A DNA stretch of 64,000 bases from Rhynchonema sp. JSB1_4 (GCA_030248065.1 JASAMV010005369.1:1-64000); one strand, 5' to 3'; numbered from the stretch's first letter, positions 34,811 to 46,012 are shown. Notes: generated from the sequence alone by a model not told the origin. Numbers and translations are program-made.

Positions 34811-35484
34811 TACATATTATTCGCACACCGACACGGCTCGGTCTGCTGGCGTTTGGGTGGAAAATGGTGCATCAACGACATGGGAGCACACTCCATGGTG
34901 CCGTCAGATGATTTTTCCATTTTTACTGTTACGTACTCTAAATAAATGTCCCGGTCGACTTTTAGTGGATACGTTCCAAACAACCAGCACACGCTGATTC
35001 TTTCCAAATACTTGTGGTCGTGTGTTGACAGTTTGCGAAAACTTTGCTGCGGTTGTATTGCCAGCCAAAAGACACATCTGGTGTACTTCAGTGACGGAAC
35101 CATCTAGGAAATGGCAAGTTTTATTTATTTGTGAAAAACTCAATCGAACTTATTTTCACTGCTTTAAGACAGCAAATAATTGATTGTTGCCGGCGCTTGT
35201 TTACGCCCGTTTTATAATGGAGACCAGGCATGGGAAACATAGCTTTTGGAATTGGATTTTCTAAATGTTGCTATGTGATGTTTCACGAGGCCCACAAAAT
35301 TTTGCAGCAGGCGCTTGTGATCAAATGTACACAAGTACACGAAAACGTTTGTCATATTTTATTGTTCCTTTTGTTATCGTAACTGTTGAAGAAAAAAATT
35401 GCTTTCAGCAGAGAGACGCGCACTGCAAGCTCACACAGAGCAAACACGGACAGAGCGTTTCGGTTAAAACAGTACGGACACGAT

Positions 35485-37154
35485 TTAACCTGGTACAAAT
35501 GGTTGGCCCGGCACACACAAGCCATAAATGGTGCACGGCGCGGTTTCCATCCTTTTGCACGGAGGCACGTTGCCACGGGCTTCTTGGTGTATGATGGCAT
35601 AACGGTGGTTAACGCCTCCGGGACCGCATGTGATTGAACACGGTGTCCACGGACCCCACGAGGAGCGGCAGAGTACTGAAAACATATTTTGGGAGCAGGA
35701 GCTATTACCATAGTCTTCAAACATTCATATCACCACATGACTAATTGATACGCAACGTAAAAGCATCGTACCAAAGCACGCTTCTTGACTACAATCACGG
35801 GTTTCCCGCTTCTGATAGGTTGGACAAGCAGAACCGCCATTCCTTGGCTGCTCTTGCACTGTCGGATACGCCGTCCGAAAACCTCCTTGGCATGTCTTGC
35901 TGCATGAACTCCATGAACTCCATGTATAGCGACAATTTACTGAAAGTAGTGTAACACAAAATGACAGCACTGCGCCTGTGCTGCATTCGTGCAAGGTGTG
36001 TTGTATGGTTGTAACCAAAGTTCGTGGTGCTTGTGGCACGCAAAACGCGTTGATCGCTGGAGGATTTTCTGCTCTTGCCGTCTGATGATTTAGGTTTCAG
36101 TCGGCTTACAAATTGGCTGGATCATCCTAGTGTCTTTGGCGTCTTTATACGCTGCGCTAAATCCCTGACGTGGCCCTGGGTGCGAACTATAGGACCAGAC
36201 GGCAGGAGCCAACGTGGCAGGACCGGTGATCAACGCGCTATGCGTGCCGCAAGCAACACAAGCACACTGTGCCATTGATATCAGATGAGTCTTATTCAAC
36301 TTGCCCGGACATCCCGTGCTTTTGCACGAGTCTGTTTCGGTTTCGGCAACCGGATTTGGGCAAGGTTCGCCGCCATTCTTAGGTTCCGCAGTAATGTTTG
36401 CTGTCCTGGTGCGAGAACCGCCTCCGCATGATTGGGTGCACGCTGACCAATGGCCCCATTCGAATTGGCAGTCGACTAAAACAGGTACACATTGCGTCAC
36501 TTTTTGGCTGACTTGATGCGTAAATTAATGGCGCCAGTGTTTTAAACCGGGTTCCAGTGGAGTGGTGGTTGTCGCAGGAACTGTGGTCGTTTGAGTGACT
36601 GGCCCAGTCACACATTCCGCGGATTTTGAGTCAAAGTAGACGCCATCTGAGTTGTCTACCAGCTCGGTACCGTCCATCTCACCTGCAGTCTTGTGGCAAA
36701 GCACACAGCTGTCATGCATTACCCAGTAATATGTGCCAGAACTGAAATAAATCGCAACCTACTAGACAAATCCCTGAACAAGACTGCAAGAATGCCGAAT
36801 AAGTCCCTTTGGGCTTATTTGTGAATCACTTTTGGCTTTGAGAATTCGAATGAAATAAATTTTCCATCCCCAAGTGTGGCTTACTCGAGGGGTTATGGAC
36901 GAAAAATTATTTTAAGCCACTAACGTGCAATCTGGCTGCAGCACGCACATCACCTGGCAGTGCAGCAAGCTCGGCACTGTCACCACCGACGTGGCGCAAT
37001 TCGGCATCATCTTGTGATGTTTTACATTGCAGAATCTTTGGATGGCTTTTATAAATAGGTCAATCGAAACCGAGGCGTCGATCTGGTTATCCACCAGCCC
37101 AATCTGTGCCAGGGCATATATCAGAGCAAACCAAAAATGCATTCGCTTCATCAT
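35485..37154 (-). CDS. Secreted PAN-like plus three thrombospondin repeats, complete
   Basis: Five exons (37154-36925, 36741-36548, 36475-36305, 35939-35772, 35675-35485) join in phase to 317 residues. A signal peptide (MHFWFALIYALAQIGLVDNQ) is followed by a PAN-like module (NCATSVVTVP, HCQVMC, CVLCHKTAG), a Thr-rich linker (TQTTTVPATTTTPLEP), and three TSR modules: FEWGHWSACTQSCGGG, YTWSSWSSCSKTCQGG and SSWGPWTPCSITCGPGG. Each TSR sits on its own exon with phase-1 boundaries, which allows shuffling. The intron after TSR1 uses a GC donor (CCGG then GCAAGT). TSR proteins act at the cell surface or in extracellular matrix; PAN adds a binding module. The partner is unknown. Confidence 0.85.
36085..36260 (-). 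other. Possible decayed TSR-like exon in the intron after TSR1
   Basis: On the minus strand the intron contains a Cys-rich frame (QCACVACGTHSAL and following). It has no intact TSR tryptophan pattern and no matching phase, so if it was once an exon it is now dead. Weak evidence. Confidence 0.2.
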
Positions 37155-37742
37155 TTTCAGATATATAGTTAGACGGCGGCCAATTAACCAGAACCAGCAC
37201 CCAGCTCAAGCTCTCATTGCCCAGATGGACTTGTTCTAGCTGCCGCATATACTGTACGTAAACTTTAATTTTGCAAAAATGTGCGTACATAATACATTCT
37301 GTATCTGTGTACACTGCATTACTTCCCACACGACTTGAAAGGAGCGTCCAAAAATTGATGTTGCCGAAACGAGATTGCAGCTTTGCAGCCATTTATTTCG
37401 ATTGATTGCCTTGTTTCCATCTTTATGCAAACCATTCAAGTTCACATCAGTTCTGCTGAATACGGTTTTTTATGTCAGACAGACCGGCGTGCTGACAGCA
37501 TACAAAGGAACGCAGGAGTCTGCTAATGTTAACGAGGAACAATACAACCAACATGTTTGCAAATATAACAGAATGTGCGTAGATAACATTGCAACATATT
37601 TGCCGTTTCGCCCCAAAGCCGTAAATAATTCGTTACAGAGCGCAATAAAATTAAATTATGTGCCAGAACATTATGTACCTATTAAAGAACCTTGCCCGGA
37701 ACCTACATTATGTTCATGTTCATTACAGGCGTTCATAATGTA
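37155..37742. other. 5' region of the PAN-TSR gene
   Basis: No gene seen. The promoter of the minus-strand gene should be here, but no defined element is recognised. Confidence 0.35.
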
Positions 37743-38572
37743 TTGGTCGCACAATGACTTTATAAGAATTGGTCAACTTTTTTTCCTGATTCGTAAAGAG
37801 GGATAAAGTGACGGGGCAATGACGTTGCGTTGCGTGATCGCACACAAAGCATGTTGTAAAGAGAATGTTTCAGACTTGCGGCAACGTGGTTGATCTGCTA
37901 GATTATTTTCAGCTGAAAGAGAATCACAAATAGCACAGTGGTTAAAGCGGCCCCGCCGCTATTGTTTTTTTGGGTTTCGACCTCTGTTTTTTCACTTATA
38001 TCGTTTGTTGGCATCGAGATCAAGAACATTAGTTTTGACGAACTTCACCAAAATGGCGATTACCCACCGAAATCGATCCATCAACATGGCCGCACGGGAA
38101 CAAACTATCCCAATATTGATGCACTATGTGTGCATGGAAATCAGGATTTCCAAAGCAAAATTCAAATCACAGAGGTGTGGTATGGGCGGCGCGTTACGGT
38201 AGGTTGACAAAACATTTGTTATTTGCAAAAGAGCTAATGTTTTATCGGGCTACCGTAACCCGCCGCCTATATCACGCCCCAGTGATTTTGAATTTCTCTA
38301 GTCATTCCTGATCATCATGTGCAAATGTGCGTCAATATCGGACAGTTTTGTTCCCGATAGACCATCTTGGCGGATCGATTTCGGTGGGTAATCGCCATTT
38401 TGGTGAAGTTCGTCAAAACTAATGTTCTTGATCTCGATGCTAACAAACGATATAAGTGAAAAAACCGAGGTCGAAAACCAAAAAACAATAGCGGCGGGGC
38501 CGCTTTAAGAGTGACTGAACGTGAAAATCAGGATTGATTTGATGAATTCCTATATGGTCAAAGTGCGACCAA
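37743..38572. mobile_element. TA-flanked MITE, family D, copy 2, split by element E
   Basis: Termini TTGGTCGCACAATGACTTTA and a slightly changed GTGCGACCAA, with TA on each side. Removing the insertion at 37946-38504 and one TTAA restores a sequence like copies 1 and 3, including GTGGTTAAGAG. It includes TAGCACAGTGGTTAA, an A-box-like motif. Confidence 0.85.
37946..38504. mobile_element. TTAA-flanked fold-back element E (piggyBac-type)
   Basis: A 559 bp insertion flanked by TTAA (37942-37945 and 38505-38508), with terminal inverted repeats AGCGGCCCCGCCGCTATTG and the complement. The inverted arms extend about 150-200 bases (CGAGATCAAGAACATTAG is mirrored as CTAATGTTCTTGATCTCG). TTAA duplication is characteristic of piggyBac transposases. 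No transposase frame, so it is non-autonomous. Uninterrupted family D copies show the empty site. Confidence 0.9.
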
Positions 38573-38616
38573 TACACGGCGGCGGGATTAATAGTGCTCA
38601 AAAGTAACCGGGGATA

Positions 38617-38890
38617 TTGGTCGCACAATGACTTTATAAGAATTGGTCAATTTTTTTTCCTGAATCGTGAAGCAGGAAAGTGACGGGGCAGTGACGTTGC
38701 GTTGCGCGATCACACTCAAAGAATACAGTCACCAAAATGTTTCAGACCCGCAGCAACGTGGGTGCTCTGCTGGATTACTTTCAGCTGAAAATGTTTTGTG
38801 AGAATCACAAATAGCACAGTGGTTAAGAGCCACTGAACGTGAAAATCAGGATTGATTTGATGAATTCTTATATGGTCATTGTGCTACCAA
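38617..38890. mobile_element. TA-flanked MITE, family D, copy 3
   Basis: A 274 bp element with TTGGTCGCACAATGACTTTA at one end and CATTGTGCTACCAA at the other, flanked by TA (38615-38616 and 38891-38892). It carries the uninterrupted site GTGGTTAAGAGCCACTG. Confidence 0.85.
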
Positions 38891-38949
38891 TACCTCCGAG
38901 TCAAGCCTTATCGTTGCTCGCAAAACGTTAATTTAGGGCTGACGTATGT

Positions 38950-39611
38950 AGGTTAAACACGGAAACCGGAACACGGAAATATTCCCATACAAAATTAGTT
39001 CACTCATTTCCGTGTCACGGAAATATTTCCGTGCACGGAAATATTTCCGTGTTCCGTGTTCCGTGATTTTTTTTATTTTCACGGAACACGGAAATAAAGG
39101 CAGTCTACGGGAGGTTGTCACTCAGCCCCCGAATACCGTAACCCACCGTAATTTTGATCTGCAAGGATCGTGGCGAGACCATTTTGTTTTTTATCTATGT
39201 TTTGCGTGTTAGCGCCAACACCAACCAACATTTCCAAGTTTTGAGGATCGACGCGCACGATGACAATTTCCAGCTTGCTGCCGCTAATACACGTGTCGAT
39301 AAGCAGCGATCAGCATGGGTCTCGCAACGATCTCGCTTGCGGTGGGTTACGGTATTCGGGGGCTGAGTGACAACCTCCCGTAGACTGCCTTTATTTCTTT
39401 GGACATTATTGATGTTCGCGTCAACACACAAACTTTTGACTTCAGCACGCTGGCTTTTGTCATCATCACTCGAAAAGCACCGTTTGCATGCCTGCGCTAT
39501 TTCCGTGTTCCGTGCCACGGAAATATTTCCGTGTTCCGTGATTTTAAAAATTTTTCACGGAACACAAGACACGGAAATATTTCCGTGTTCCGGTTTCCGT
39601 GTTCAACCTAA
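38950..39611. mobile_element. Palindromic element G (CACGGAAATATTTCCGTG repeats)
   Basis: The ends pair GGTTAAACACGGAAACCGG with CCGGTTTCCGTGTTCAACC. Near both ends are repeated 14-18 base palindromes of the form CGGAAATATTTCCG. A separate element (39097-39392) lies in the middle. No coding sequence. Confidence 0.75.
39097..39392. mobile_element. MITE F nested in element G
   Basis: Terminal inverted repeats of about 50 bases: AAGGCAGTCTACGGGAGGTT, continuing through CACTCAGCCCCCGAATACCG to GTAACCCACC, mirrored at 39343-39392. It is non-coding. Confidence 0.8.
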
Positions 39612-40561
39612 GTCCGCCGTTAACTCGATGAGTTCAATAGTTTGATAGTTTCCACAGCCGTTTTCTTAGCCGAAAGGGTAATTACTGTCAATTATCTACT
39701 GTCAATCTACTGTTGGCTGTCAATTACCTACTGTCCTTTCTCAAATTATTGTCATTAGAAAATGCACACTAAAACTAGAAAAAAAGAAAAAAGTTATTTG
39801 CTGTGCAGCATGTTTTCACGAACAGGAAAGTAGACAATTTCCACATGTTGTTCCACGCTCTATTCGTGGCATAATCATAACTCAAAACATCTGTGGTACT
39901 TTTTCATCGTCATTTATTTCATTCAGAAACAACAAGCACCGTTCGGTAGATGTCGCTTACAAAAAAATGTACCAAACATTTCTCATTTTGTGTTCGTTTT
40001 GCCTAACCAAGTCAGCCGACGAAACGCTGCAACCTAATTGCTGCTTATTGTGGAATAACGCGTGGAATAACACGAATAATACACAAATCATGTTCAGTTG
40101 GCTACTTCATTGCTGATTTTTATTTTTCAAGACCTGAGCTTGATTTGTGGGTAGGACGCAGACGATGCTATGGAACAATGAAAACCACGACTTGGCAAAG
40201 CACGCACAGTGAACAAGCATAGTTCAATCTAATTATAAATCATTCTAAAATCAGGAAAGGTACAATAATGGGAATGCTCGCTATAAGTATGCATGCCAAA
40301 TTGCCCATTCCAATTCGAGTGTCTGCTTGATGCAGATATCCATTTACAATACAAGAATTTCATAAAAGGGACACGTCTGCCTGACTGAACCGGTGCAGCA
40401 AAATGAAGTAATCTTCATTTATCCGTGACATTTCGGACCACCCAGCACAAATTTTGCAAAGTTTCACTGCCGCCAGGAAGCTGTTAGACGTTTCTATCTT
40501 TTCGGGACTACATGCATCAAGGCCAGTATAACAAAGTATGTATGTGCACCTCAATTTGAGT
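39612..40561. other. Non-coding interval, 3' of the kelch gene
   Basis: No gene or clear element. Tandem CTACTGTCAATT-type repeats lie at about 39680-39730. The 3' UTR of the minus-strand kelch gene should fall in the right-hand part. Confidence 0.35.
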
Positions 40562-42367
40562 TCATGGACGCAATGCCAACTGCGGAACGATGACCGCATT
40601 CAAAGACAGTGAATGTCCGTCATCACTATTCTTCAATCTCTGGTCAACAATCGTCCACTTGCCCGACTCATACAAGAATATTTCATGATTGTAGTTCCAC
40701 GTCCACGACGTCTGATCCTTGCCCTTGAACCCGCCGAGCACCAGCAGTCGACCTTGACCAACGTTGAACATGTGATGGAAGCTCAGTCCATCCGGCATCG
40801 GGGGCATTCGGGTCCAGGTGTTGTTGTGCGGATGGTAGCGTTCACAAGTGGCCTGACGGTAGTGTGTGTTCCCAAACCAACCGCCACAGGACTGGAAAAA
40901 GAGGGCAGAAACAATACTGCCATTCAGAGTTGTATGATCCCCTTGGTCCAGTTCCGTGTCCACGAATATCTGTGCCGAACATCTCTGCGAACGTACCACG
41001 ATCGAGCGCCCGTCCACAGCCAGTGCGTTTGTCTCCCTTCGCTTGGTCATATTCGCCCTGGGAGTCCACCGGTTTCTGTCGTAGTCGTAATGCAGCAATC
41101 GATTGCTCACCGTGTTCGTACAGTCGGAACCGCCGGCGACGTATATTTGATCCTGTTATTTTTTTCAAAGTTTTAGAAAACACCTTACTGAACAACGACA
41201 AGAAGATCTAGCTGGTTCAGCCGTAATAAGGTCGGAACGCTTTCGTTGCTGGTCGTTCAATAAACCATGTGACACATTAGCCCACTAGCCGGGCTCAACC
41301 CACATCCATGAAATGGCGGAGAATGTGCATGCTGTTAGTACGCCGGAAACAGGTAGTGCACTTGCTCACTTCATACACCACGGTGGTCACTTTATTGAAG
41401 CACCATCCGTCCGGCAGTGCCCGAGTGACATGGAATGTGTCCCCATTGACAGAACGAAATTCGCACGATTTCGCGCAGCTGAGTTCGTATTCAGCGCAGC
41501 CGCACAGATAGATCACATTGTACTTTGGCAGGTATCCGATTGCAGCTGAAAGATCCGTTCAGTTTTTCCTTATTCATGCCTTCTTGGGGCAGCCGGGCAA
41601 AGGGCCGACTGAACACTATTCCAGCAGCCTTTTCGGAAAATTATTTTCCCATGCTGCGTCATGCTCAGAAAACGAAAGCGACCACGCATAAAATCGATGA
41701 AAAGCACCGTCATATCGTCGTTCAGCAGTTGATGCACGAACGTTCCACTTGCCATTTTCGAGAACGAAAAACGGTGTGGCTGAAACATGCGTCTTGCAAA
41801 GTTTCTCCGGGACTTGGAAATCTCTAGGTGGAGAGGAAGTGTGTCTGGGGTTGTTCCTAGCATAAAAACGCTGTTCCGCGATCGGAAAGTCAAGCAGTGA
41901 GATACAGTAATTAGCTCTATTGCTTTGAAACTTCTCCTTGTTGTGCGTCCAAGTCTGAAGAAACGATGACTAACGTCCAAAAGTATGAGTTCCAGCACCG
42001 AATACTTTGTCCTCCGTTGGCACCATCACATTGTGTCCATGGTACTTCGGTGCCGGAATCGCAGCGCTGTCAGAGAACACCTTGACTTTCGTTGGCGTCA
42101 CTCGCACCACTTGCACGCGCGGCTCGTTTTTCTGAACAGAGCTGATATAGGACTGCTGAGTTTTCGAAATCAGGTACAGAAAATGTTGACTTAGACAATT
42201 GGCTATGCGGGCAAAGCACTGCTACTGCAACGACGGTTGGACTCTGACTTGCCATATAGGCACACTTTGTACCAGCCATATTTTATGATGCTGGAGCAGT
42301 GATTTTGACCAGCGTAAAACTTGTTCTTTTGTGTCGGAGAACAACTTTTAATATCAAGTTCACTCAT
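40562..42367 (-). CDS. Kelch-repeat protein
   Basis: Exons 42155-41975, 41779-41708, 41545-41304, 41152-40997 and 40891-40562 join in phase to the stop at 40562. A first exon from ATG 42367 to about 42266 (MSELDIKSCSPTQ) is a plausible start but its donor is weak (GTGTGC); a GC donor eight codons later is an alternative. Kelch signatures include RRYDAAIGYLPKYNVIYLCG, DQIYVAGGSD with YDYDRNRW, SCGGWFGN with ERYHPHNNTWTRM, and LLVLGGFKG with GKWTIVD. These make blades of a beta-propeller, a protein-interaction platform. There is no BTB domain and no signal peptide. About four repeats are visible, fewer than the usual five to seven, so it is short. It follows the astacin gene by only 72 bases. 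Confidence 0.75.
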
Positions 42368-42381
42368 GTCAAGTCATAGTC

Positions 42382-42390
42382 CTGCAATCG
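42382..42390 (-). promoter_or_regulatory. Candidate splice-leader acceptor before the kelch ATG
   Basis: On the minus strand GCGATTGCAG ends 14 bases before the kelch ATG at 42367, within the 72-base gap after the astacin stop. In organisms with spliced-leader trans-splicing, such an acceptor separates genes of an operon. This is inferred from position and consensus only. Confidence 0.35.
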
Positions 42391-42439
42391 CGGTCGTGGT
42401 CGCAATACTTGCCCCCAAGGTTGATAATGGTGTGTTACT

Positions 42440-45400
42440 TCAAGGGTGATTGATGTACAGTGTACCACTTTTAGGCATAAACATAGGCAGTCCGATACGT
42501 GCTGTAACCAACGTAGCCTTCTTACACACTGTACCTGAAACACAGCAATTGTTGTTGTGGTGCCATCGGTTCGATCACCTTTCCTGCGCATATTTTTCTC
42601 GCCCAGACGATTACATTTGTAGAGTCTTTTGATGCGTTCGATATCCCTTTCGCTCAAATGCGTTTCGTGTCCGGGTTCGATGCCCTGCCGACGCAGGCTG
42701 TACTCCGTCTCGCGAATCGGCGTCATCACCGGGATCAGAGGATCCACTGCGTCCGGTTGTACGTCAAGTGGATAGTGCATCACCTGGAATTCAAATCGTT
42801 CCTGCGCCTGTTTGATCCTCCGAGCCACACGCCAAACATGATGGACACGGCAGTCTTTGAACCTGCGCCCTCCAGATCCCCGGCTGTTCAACCAGCTGGG
42901 ATCTAAGCGTCCGTCTGACAGGCTAATTTGAAGGATCTATGATATATTATACCTATATGCAGCCCCAAATGACTGCACGAACAAGGTATGCGTATGTCTG
43001 ACTGCACAACGTGAATGCACGCAGCGTGATTCCCACAGCCACTCTCAGAGTAACACACACTGAGTGAACTCTAGCTGTAGCACAGGTCAAGGGACCACTA
43101 TCACATGTGTTTGTCTGCTGGAAAGGAACTGCATGCACTCACAGCAAGGAGCTGTGCAGGAGTATGCACTGTCGAAAGTGGAACACCTTACAAGGCCCAA
43201 ACCTACCGAATCGAAATCGTAGTCAAGTCCCAGTGTTGTGACATCAAGTTGGCCAACCTTCACATAGTTCACACGGCGACTCGGCTACAAAAGGATGGTG
43301 TGTGGACAGACTTTCATGCATTGGTTTTGTAAAAAGTCAAATGTTGAAATGGACCTTAAACCCATTTATATGTAAGTGTAAACTTGAGTGCAATTAGGCA
43401 TACTGTGGACGTGCCGTGCACAAAGCACGCCAGATAAATAATGACCCATTGCAGTCTGGCATTATGAGCCGAAACTGCACCCACAGAACAGATCTAACGC
43501 CCACAATGCTGAACCGCCAACGGAGGTGTGTGTCGCTTTCGCAAGAATAAAGTGAGTGTATTTGCTGGTCCGCACACTTTGGGCGTGAACTCACCTTTAC
43601 GTTTGTCATGTTGACCCTGAGGAAATCATCTCGGTCCGGTCTGCAATGTTCGTGCCAAAACCCCAACGCGTGCAGTATCTCATGCACAATGCGGAAACGT
43701 TGGAAGATCTTGCGTTTCTCTTCAACCAACCACCAGCAGTGCAGACCCAGGCCGATATATTGACGCCGTTCCGTGGCTGACCGGCCAATTTCATCTGACC
43801 AACACCTGACAAGGGTCAGTTGTCTTCGGTCGTCAACTCCCAGATCCGTCAACTTTCGGTCGTCAGCTCTGTTTCGCAATGCACGTTGGTTGCGTGCATT
43901 TGATAGCGCGACGACGGTATTGCCGACCAAAGCAACCAGACATGAGCGAGACAAATGTGTATAGGACATCGTCGGCAAAATATGCAGCCTACATGGTATA
44001 CTGTATAACGCGCCAGATGCCGTCACAATCAGAGCTGGACGACCATTCAAGCCGGGCTCAGTTGACGCCCTGAGAAGTCGACCTGACTAGCCCGCCAGAA
44101 CTTCGGCCAAGTCCGGCTGGTTAGTCAGTTGGTCAGTGCGACACCCACTCCGAGCCACGTTATGTATACAACCATTGAAACAGCGATAGAGACAGAATAT
44201 TAAACGACACACATACCGCGTTTATTCGTGTCTACCCCGTCCGATCTCTGGCAGGCTAAGCCATATTTGGCCTGGTTAGTTCTGGGATCAGCTCACAGCG
44301 AACGGAGCAACAACAGAGTGGTGTCGTGGGTCAACCCAGCCTTCCATCCCTGAGAAGGGTCGGTAAATGGGAAGCAGCAATTGCTGCGGGTAACAGGCGC
44401 CTACCCATTAGAGTCACCGGCTATCGGGTTTTTGGTAGGTAAGTCCCTCGCGGAGCCTAAATTCCGCGGAACGCCTTTATCTTTTCCTTTACCTGCGGGT
44501 AACAGGCACCTACTCATTGGTCACCTGTTGTTCGTGGAGTAGGTCCGTCGTGGAGCCTCAATTCTGCAGAATGCCTTTACCTTTTTCTTTATTAAAACCT
44601 GTCCCCACCCGTTTTCATGAGTGACGTTGAAAGCAACACATCGATCGTCGCTGCTTCGACAATTCCTGAATTTGACGCACGTTTCGGCCGTGATTTCGCC
44701 CATCGCCGCCGTGATCAGCAGACGTGCTCGGCGTCGCAGAGTGCTGTTGCTGGAATAAAGATATTGATGCCGACATGTTTTGCCAGCTGTCACACCAAGT
44801 TAGGCACACGTACACGGTATACGGTGTTCCTACCGTATATCTTCACTGATTGTCAGTTCTTTCCCGCACGCAAAGGTACTCAGAAACAGTCTGAAGGAGT
44901 AGTGAAGAGAAATTACTTCTAAATATGTAGCTCTTCAAACGGACCCGCAAATTTGCGTTTGCGGCTCATTCCACGTCGTTGGCAACCTCAATGACGCGTG
45001 AAATGGGCAAACTGACATGTTTCCAACGAAAAAGCCGGCCGTCCCAGACCAACATTCGCGGATCGAAATTGATTTCATAAGTCATTGTGCGGTTAGGCCA
45101 TATCGCCGTCGGGTCACGCGTGCCACTAGACATTGCGCCCTCTTTCGTATTGCTGGCGATCGAGAGTAGTCGCCGTGTCATGTCGGTCGCTGACTTGGTT
45201 TTTGGCGGGAGCGGTTCTGACGAAAGTAAATAGACATGCGTCGAGCAACGACAACGAAAGAATGGCAATGACAAGAAAGTGACGTGAATGTTTCTACTGA
45301 CCGGTCATCCCGATCGATTTCGGGTTGGCCATGCATTTTCCGAAATCACGACAAATCTGTGATTCGCGAAGATCGTTGCACGCCGTCAACAGCCAAGCAC

Positions 45401-45562
45401 ACGCTTCAACTGTCTGAAACCTCGATTATGTGTTGACTTGATGGAGACTGACAAAATATAACAAAAAATCGAAATAGGCACGTAATCTGAGCATACCTGC
45501 CCGTTGCATGCCACCGATCTGCAAACAAGTATCACTGTCAAAAGCAAATGTTGTTTAATCAT
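42440..45562 (-). CDS. Astacin-family (M12A) zinc metallopeptidase, secreted
   Basis: Exons: 45562-45497 (signal MIKQHLLLTVILVCRSVA; an in-frame Met lies 30 bases upstream), 45413-45302, 45216 to about 45013, about 44726-44609, 43805-43595, 43284-43207, 42783-42579 and 42534-42440. All junctions keep phase except the third-to-fourth join, where the donor is weak and uncertain. The mature start region has IWPNRTMTYEI and AMGEITAETCVKF; the active site is HEILHALGFWHEH, with all zinc ligands and the catalytic Glu; the Met-turn is VMHY; and LSERDIERIKRLYKC closes the domain. Astacins are secreted or surface proteases with roles in development, moulting or digestion. A propeptide of about 75 residues precedes it. 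There is no EGF or CUB domain; the tail is short. Confidence 0.85.
43395..43512. repeat. Family M fragment in an astacin intron
   Basis: TGTGGACGTGCCGTGCACAA, the CATTGCAGTCTGGCATTATG block and the GAACAGATCTAACGCC block match one arm of the fold-back elements at 19208-19547 and 49689-49980. Confidence 0.6.
44225..44595. repeat. Dispersed element with a ~97 bp tandem duplication
   Basis: 44225-44390 resembles 7905-8100. It is followed by two direct copies (about 44393-44490 and 44492-44590) that share CTGCGGGTAACAGGC and CCTAC, a GGAGCCT, an AATTC-GC-GAA block and GCCTTTA-CTTTTTCTTTA. The tandem pair ends at the splice donor of the astacin exon at 44609. Confidence 0.5.
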
Positions 45563-45592
45563 TACAGCGGACTGAAAGCTGAAATTGTGCAT

Positions 45593-46012
45593 GGATTTGT
45601 GAAAAATCTGCCGAACTGAAAACGTACGTCAAGTCGCAGTATAACGCTCAGTGTATCACTTCCTAATTTACAGCATGTGATTTGCCAATTTCATCGCATT
45701 TCAAAATCACTAATCACTAAAATGTGCTGTTATACTCGGTGGGTGTAACTGGCAGCAAAACAGCAGAGCAAATGCCGAAATGCTTGTGCTTGGGCAATCA
45801 TTTACAAACGCCTGCGCACCAGACCGGTTTCGAAATCAAAATACTTCATCCACACAGGAAAGTGCGCGGCATTAAACGTACCTTTATTTATTATCCTTGG
45901 TAATTAATCAGAGGGCTATTTTAGCATTCGGGTTGGGAAAATAATTTTAAATGATTCGTCTTGCTAACTTTTTGTGATCATACTTTCTTCTGTTTTCTTA
46001 TTTTCATGTGAG
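45593..46012. other. 5' region of the astacin gene
   Basis: No gene. The astacin promoter is expected here, but no motif can be assigned. Confidence 0.35.

Larger units (their letters stand above)
33690..35105 (+). pseudogene. Broken paralogue of the metallophosphoesterase
   Basis: Three separated fragments match the intact gene at 26010-28491: 33700-33780 (TVANTTQPLVVNFHGIHH for the intact ANTTYPVVINFHDIDDH; the metal-binding HD has become HG), 34814-34900 (AHRHGSVCW) and 34955-35105 (the SGSVPNN exon, here split by about 85 foreign bases). The last fragment hits an in-frame stop (CCATCTAG) where the intact gene continues. A fold-back element (34113-34810) lies between fragments one and two. 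The 5' exons are absent. It is a decayed duplicate, with no evidence that it is expressed. Confidence 0.8.

Noticed and set aside
40613..41211. Plus-strand frames of 187 and 115 residues
   Set aside because: They are opposite the kelch exons, which have strong motif support and consistent splicing.
42640..42891. Longer form of the astacin Met-turn exon extending upstream to 42891
   Set aside because: The acceptor TTCCAG at 42784-42789 joins exon 43284-43207 in phase and gives the family pattern YDFDS-VMHY; the upstream extension does not keep phase with any exon.
44615..44922. Plus-strand frame 44617-44922
   Set aside because: It is antisense to the astacin exon encoding AMGEITAETC and has no independent evidence.
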